Origin: Diogma glabrata
Taxonomy: Eukaryota; Arthropoda; Insecta; Diptera; Cylindrotomidae
Length of the DNA stretch: 64,000 nt
Direction: 5' to 3'
Assembly (NCBI GenBank): GCA_963693315.1
Contig: OY856186.1
Coordinates: forward strand, 94,638,132 to 94,702,131
Every line of letters starts with the position of its first letter. Within the stretch, counting starts at the first letter, position 1. Made by a program: the position numbers and the translations under genes. Below, piece after piece: positions 60,634 to 64,000 of this stretch. The notes beneath the pieces are model-generated. The model was given only the letters and a program-made list of their open reading frames with translations. It made no database searches and was not told the DNA's origin.

Positions 60634-60686
60634 TTTCTTGATTTTCGTTTATAGAAAATTTTTTATTTTAGTTTTTAACAACAAAA

Positions 60687-60746
60687 TTAATTTATTTGCA
60701 AACGATTTTTCGAGTAAAATTTTCTAGTTGTTCCGTATTTAAGCAT
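60687..60746 (-). promoter_or_regulatory. Upstream ORF (19 codons) in the putative Xdh leader
   Basis: If transcription starts near 60764, the first ATG met is at 60746 and opens a 19-codon frame ending TAA at 60687, 53 nt before the Xdh ATG. Such uORFs often lower main-ORF translation. Coding meaning is unknown; it may be chance in AT-rich sequence. Confidence 0.3.
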
Positions 60747-60754
60747 GTTTCGCA

Positions 60755-60770
60755 ACTGAAGACTGAAAAT
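60755..60770 (-). promoter_or_regulatory. Possible Xdh initiator (TCAGTC)
   Basis: TTTTCAGTCTTCAG on the minus strand resembles the arthropod initiator TCAGT, about 130 nt upstream of the Xdh ATG. An AT-rich TATTAA-like stretch lies 15-30 bp further upstream, but no clear TATA box or downstream promoter element. This rests only on a short motif. Confidence 0.3.
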
Positions 60771-61135
60771 TCGATTTAATATTATTGTGTTTTAATAACA
60801 ATACTAATTGGGTTAAATTACTTTTGTGTGAAAAGATAACATATTTTCTGATAACAGTTTTCATTAATAAATCAATAGCTGTAATGCAATTATAGTTTAA
60901 GTATAACAGTTATCTGTTTTACAAACAAGTAATAATTATATTTGTTGTCTTTTTCTTATAATTTATTTTTGTTTGTTGATATCAGATTTATAAAAATTTT
61001 GTTATCAAGTCTATCGCAGAAGATAATATCATATTATGTAAATTCTAATTTTTATTTGATTTATTTAGATCACTTTCAAAACAAATCATGTTTTGTTAAA
61101 TTGGTGAATGGAAATTAACTGCATTGAAAATAGTA
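60771..61135. other. Upstream flank of Xdh, unassigned
   Basis: Candidate promoter-proximal DNA; no recognised motif besides the initiator-like site. Confidence 0.35.
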
Positions 61136-61340
61136 CATTGTAAGAAAAAATTCGGTTACTACAACCTACTTTGTACTAACCGAATTTTTCCTGTCACAAT
61201 AACCCAAATTCGGTTGTCTTATCTGCAAAAATCAAATTTGAAGGCACAACAACCGAATTAAAGACACAACAACCAAATGTGATTTCATCGTGACCGAATA
61301 ATCACTGTGCCAACCGAATGGTAATTTTTTTCTTTCAGTG
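61136..61340. mobile_element. MITE (205 bp) with repeated ATTCGGT motifs, TSD TA
   Basis: Ends CATTGTAAGAAAAAATTCGG and the complement of CACTGAAAGAAAAAAATTAC, flanked by TA (61134-61135, 61341-61342). At least six copies of AACCGAAT/ATTCGGTT in both orientations. TA duplication with CA ends suits the Tc1/mariner superfamily. It is about 370 bp upstream of the putative Xdh start. Confidence 0.75.
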
Positions 61341-61342
61341 TA

Positions 61343-61730
61343 AGAAAGCTATATTAACAGAGGTATCTACGAACTTCCACCAAATTGACTGTGATATTAC
61401 AAATTTTGCAGTTGAATTACAAAATTTCCCATATACTGCGTGTCCTATTTATACTGGATAACGTTACACACCAACGGCGAATCGTTGACATTCATCATCT
61501 CATCAAACGGAACCCACCCATTAATGAAAAATAAAAATTGGGCGACAAACCTTATATTTCCGTATTTGCTTTGAAATCTGAACACTGGGCTGGGGTTATC
61601 TCTGCTTTATCACAACAACGACTCGAAAATATCCTAGCCTTAGTACTTAATCTAAAAGTACTCGTAAGTAAGAAGAGATTTCCAAAAACATAACAACCAA
61701 ACGAATATCTGAACACTCAATTTAAAAGTA
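61343..61730. other. Upstream flank, unassigned
   Basis: No ORF or repeat recognised. Confidence 0.35.
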
Positions 61731-61974
61731 TAATACTGCATTTACAGCGACATAGCAAATTAGTAGATGTAATTTAAATCTGTGCTGTAAACACTTTTTA
61801 TGTTAAAATCTTGCAACTAATTTGATATCTAGGCTTACTACAATTACAAACGATTCAAATACTTACGATTCAAACTACGATACAATCTACGTTTTAAACT
61901 CATATTAAATATGCCAAGATACCAATTATAATATACTAACTACTAATTTGCTATGTCGCTGTAAATGCGGTATA
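61731..61974. mobile_element. MITE (about 244 bp), 33-bp TIRs
   Basis: TACTGCATTTACAGCGACAT at the left and its complement (with one change) at the right, extending to AGCAAATTAGTAG. Flanked by TAA on both sides, or TA if the tip is read two bases shorter. Harbinger- or mariner-type, undecided. Confidence 0.7.
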
Positions 61975-61984
61975 AATATGTGAA

Positions 61985-62330
61985 ATTGTGATTTCAGTCG
62001 TGTTTTCCTTTAGAAATTATATACTTCCTATTGAAACTATCTCAATGTGTGCCTATAAAACTATTAATCCTATTGGGAAATCTTGTCGTAAGAAAACAAT
62101 TTTCTAAGTTTTATTTTCCTTTACAAATTATCCGTTGAAACTGTTACAATTTTCCGTTGAAACTGTTTCAATGTCTTCCCATAAAACTATAAAGAAACCT
62201 ATTAAGGAATCTTGTCGTAAGAAAAAAATTGTCTAAGTTTTATTTTCCTTTTCAATTACATACGTTCATTCCTATGAAAATGTTTCAATAGGAACATTCT
62301 GACATTTAAAGGATTATGAACTGAATTCCA
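61985..62330. repeat. Diverged tandem repeat, about 120-bp unit
   Basis: Blocks with TTTTCCTTTAGAAATTATAT / TTTTCCTTTACAAATTATC, TTGAAACTGTTTCAATG and AATCTTGTCGTAAGAAAA recur two to three times. Confidence 0.55.
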
Positions 62331-62680
62331 TTTTCCCATTGAATATAAGTCTTTCCTATCCCACATTTTTATGAAGTAAAGAATTTCTCGGTTGATCCCA
62401 TAAAAATTGTCATTTTCCTAGCCTGTTTTCATCAATATTCTATAGGATTGTACCTTTTGTAACGGGACAGTTAGTAGGATTATCCTCTTACAAAAAAAAT
62501 GACCGTAGGCCACAAAACAACAACAAAACGGTAATTTTACATATATAATTAAAAAGATGAATTATATAATTAAATCGTAAAGAATAAAAAGATAAAATCA
62601 AGTCAACACAAGTAACAAATTGTTGATAAATTATAATAGACTTTTTACCTTTTCTTGACAGTTATAAATAGTCATATATC

Positions 62681-64000
62681 CAGTGGCGGATTATGCCTTT
62701 AAGGGGCCTGAGGCGGAACAAAATTTTGGGGCCCAATATTTTACCAAAAATTTTGCAAATGAGTTTGATTAAGACTATTTCTTGAATAATTTTTTATCCG
62801 CTTCAGAACGGAGAAAGATCGTTCTCCACTTGCGTTGCATATCGGCAATGTAAGAAATATTTTTAAAATAGTTTCTACATTGGGAAATGAAGATTGCAGG
62901 CCATCAATGATTACCTTGTACATCTTAAATGGACAAGTGATGTTCTCTTCTTTTATATATTTTATATATATGTACTTCTATATCCCTCGCATATGTATTT
63001 GACAATTCTAAAATACACTTGTCAACTTCATCACTGGATATATTTTGATCAAAAAATAATTTAAAATTAATTAAAACAGTTTCATATATTGACGTTCTGG
63101 TAGACATTTCAGTGGCAAGTCTATCACAGATCATATTGTGAGTATTTATAATAAACAATTCTCGTCCTACTAGCTGTGTATCATTTGCAGATGATTCATC
63201 ATACATAATTTTGCGTTTTCTTTTTCGTCCTTCTTTGTAGCTAATATTGTCTGTTAATAAGTTTGCTTGCTTTTCTATGCTCTCAAAATCATTCCGAACA
63301 TCCTAATCAATTAAGAGCACTATTAGCTTTTATAAATTGTGACAAAGAATTAAACAGTTTTACTCCTTGTAATAAGTTCGTTTGAATATTTTGAAATGGT
63401 TTTCTAGTACTATTGATTCTTTGCAATAATATATCCCATAGAACGGTTAATAAGGCAATTCATATTCATCGAAAGAGCTAGCTAATTTTTTAACCTCAAC
63501 TTTAGTAATCGGTTTTTCGTCTTCATTTTCGCTAATTTGGATAAGAACGCTTTTAATATTTTTGTAATTAAACCGCAAGGCGGATACTGCATCAGCTCTT
63601 GCAGACCGTCTTGTCGCTTGTGTCACTTAATTTTTTAATATGTTTGGAATTAGGATCGGAAAAATTATCAATACGCAACTTCCATCTGTGAGTAGATGAA
63701 GAAAAGAATACATATATATTTTGGATAAAGTTAAAATAATACACCGAAGTAGAATAGGCATATGCAGCATAATTTCCAATTAAATTAAGCGTATGACTTG
63801 TACAAGGAATAAAAATGGTGGTCTCACTTAGAGTTTTAATTCTGGCTTGTAAACCATTATATTTTCCGGCCATATATGTTTGACCGCGACAATTTTTAAT
63901 ATCCAAAGACAAATTGTTTAAAGTTTTCAAAATAAGTTGTGCTAGATATTCTGAATTGTGATTTTCAATTTGTAAAAATCCAAAAATCATTCTCTCGCAT
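62681..64000 (-). mobile_element. Decayed hAT transposon, 3' portion, running off the window
   Basis: The tip CAGTGGCGGATTATGCC at 62681 is a typical hAT terminus; the 8 bases before it (CATATATC) would be the duplication, whose partner lies outside. The transposase remnant is on the minus strand. The other end is beyond 64000. Confidence 0.8.
62741..63990 (-). pseudogene. hAT transposase (ZMYM1-like), several frame breaks
   Basis: From the window edge inwards: NCRGQTYMAGKYNGLQARI, IFIPCTSHTLNLIGNYAA, FFSSSTHRW (63990-63592), then degraded sequence with stops, then 63206-62925, and finally LPICNASGERSFSVLKRIKN and YSRNSLNQTHLQNFW (62923-62741), the hAT dimerisation domain. Order and motifs match the ZMYM1/DUF4371-type hAT proteins. 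At least three frameshifts or stops, so inactive. Confidence 0.85.

Overview
The window is AT-rich eukaryotic DNA, almost certainly insect and possibly dipteran. It is dominated by one host gene, xanthine dehydrogenase (Xdh, the rosy gene of flies), on the minus strand. Four coding exons are visible: exon 1 (60633-60565), exon 2 (21680-18817), exon 3 (7662-6789) and exon 4 (6727-6509). Joined in phase they give about 1341 residues with every cofactor motif intact. Intron 1 is 38,884 bp, intron 2 is 11,154 bp and intron 3 is 61 bp. No second host gene was found.

Nearly everything else is transposable-element DNA in the introns and flanks. 3' flank (1-6508): a 2.0 kb TIR element, then an RTE-like LINE with 13-bp target duplications, itself broken by a 227-bp solo LTR with a 5-bp duplication. 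Intron 2 (7663-18816): palindromic MITEs, an AT-rich satellite, a dispersed repeat family and a foldback element inserted in one of its copies. Intron 1 (21681-60564): a CR1/Jockey-type LINE end, hAT-like MITEs (one inserted in another copy of its own family), a Harbinger-type MITE in a duplicated repeat, Helitron-like ends, a 200-bp assembly gap, many foldback elements, a 4.4 kb long-TIR transposon coding for an unclassified transposase-like protein, a Ty3/gypsy element holding a foldback that holds an intact irritans-type mariner, and two nested CACTA-like elements.

Upstream of Xdh (60634-64000) lie a possible initiator and uORF, a TA-flanked MITE with repeated ATTCGGT motifs, another MITE, and the 3' part of a decayed hAT transposon running off the window.

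I saw no operon, CRISPR array, rRNA or functional tRNA. The least-described component is the 39492-43880 transposon, whose protein has a second, decayed relative at 29990-30490. The most notable host observation is that a nearly 39 kb repeat-filled intron separates a 23-codon first exon from the rest of Xdh, yet the reading frame is clean.
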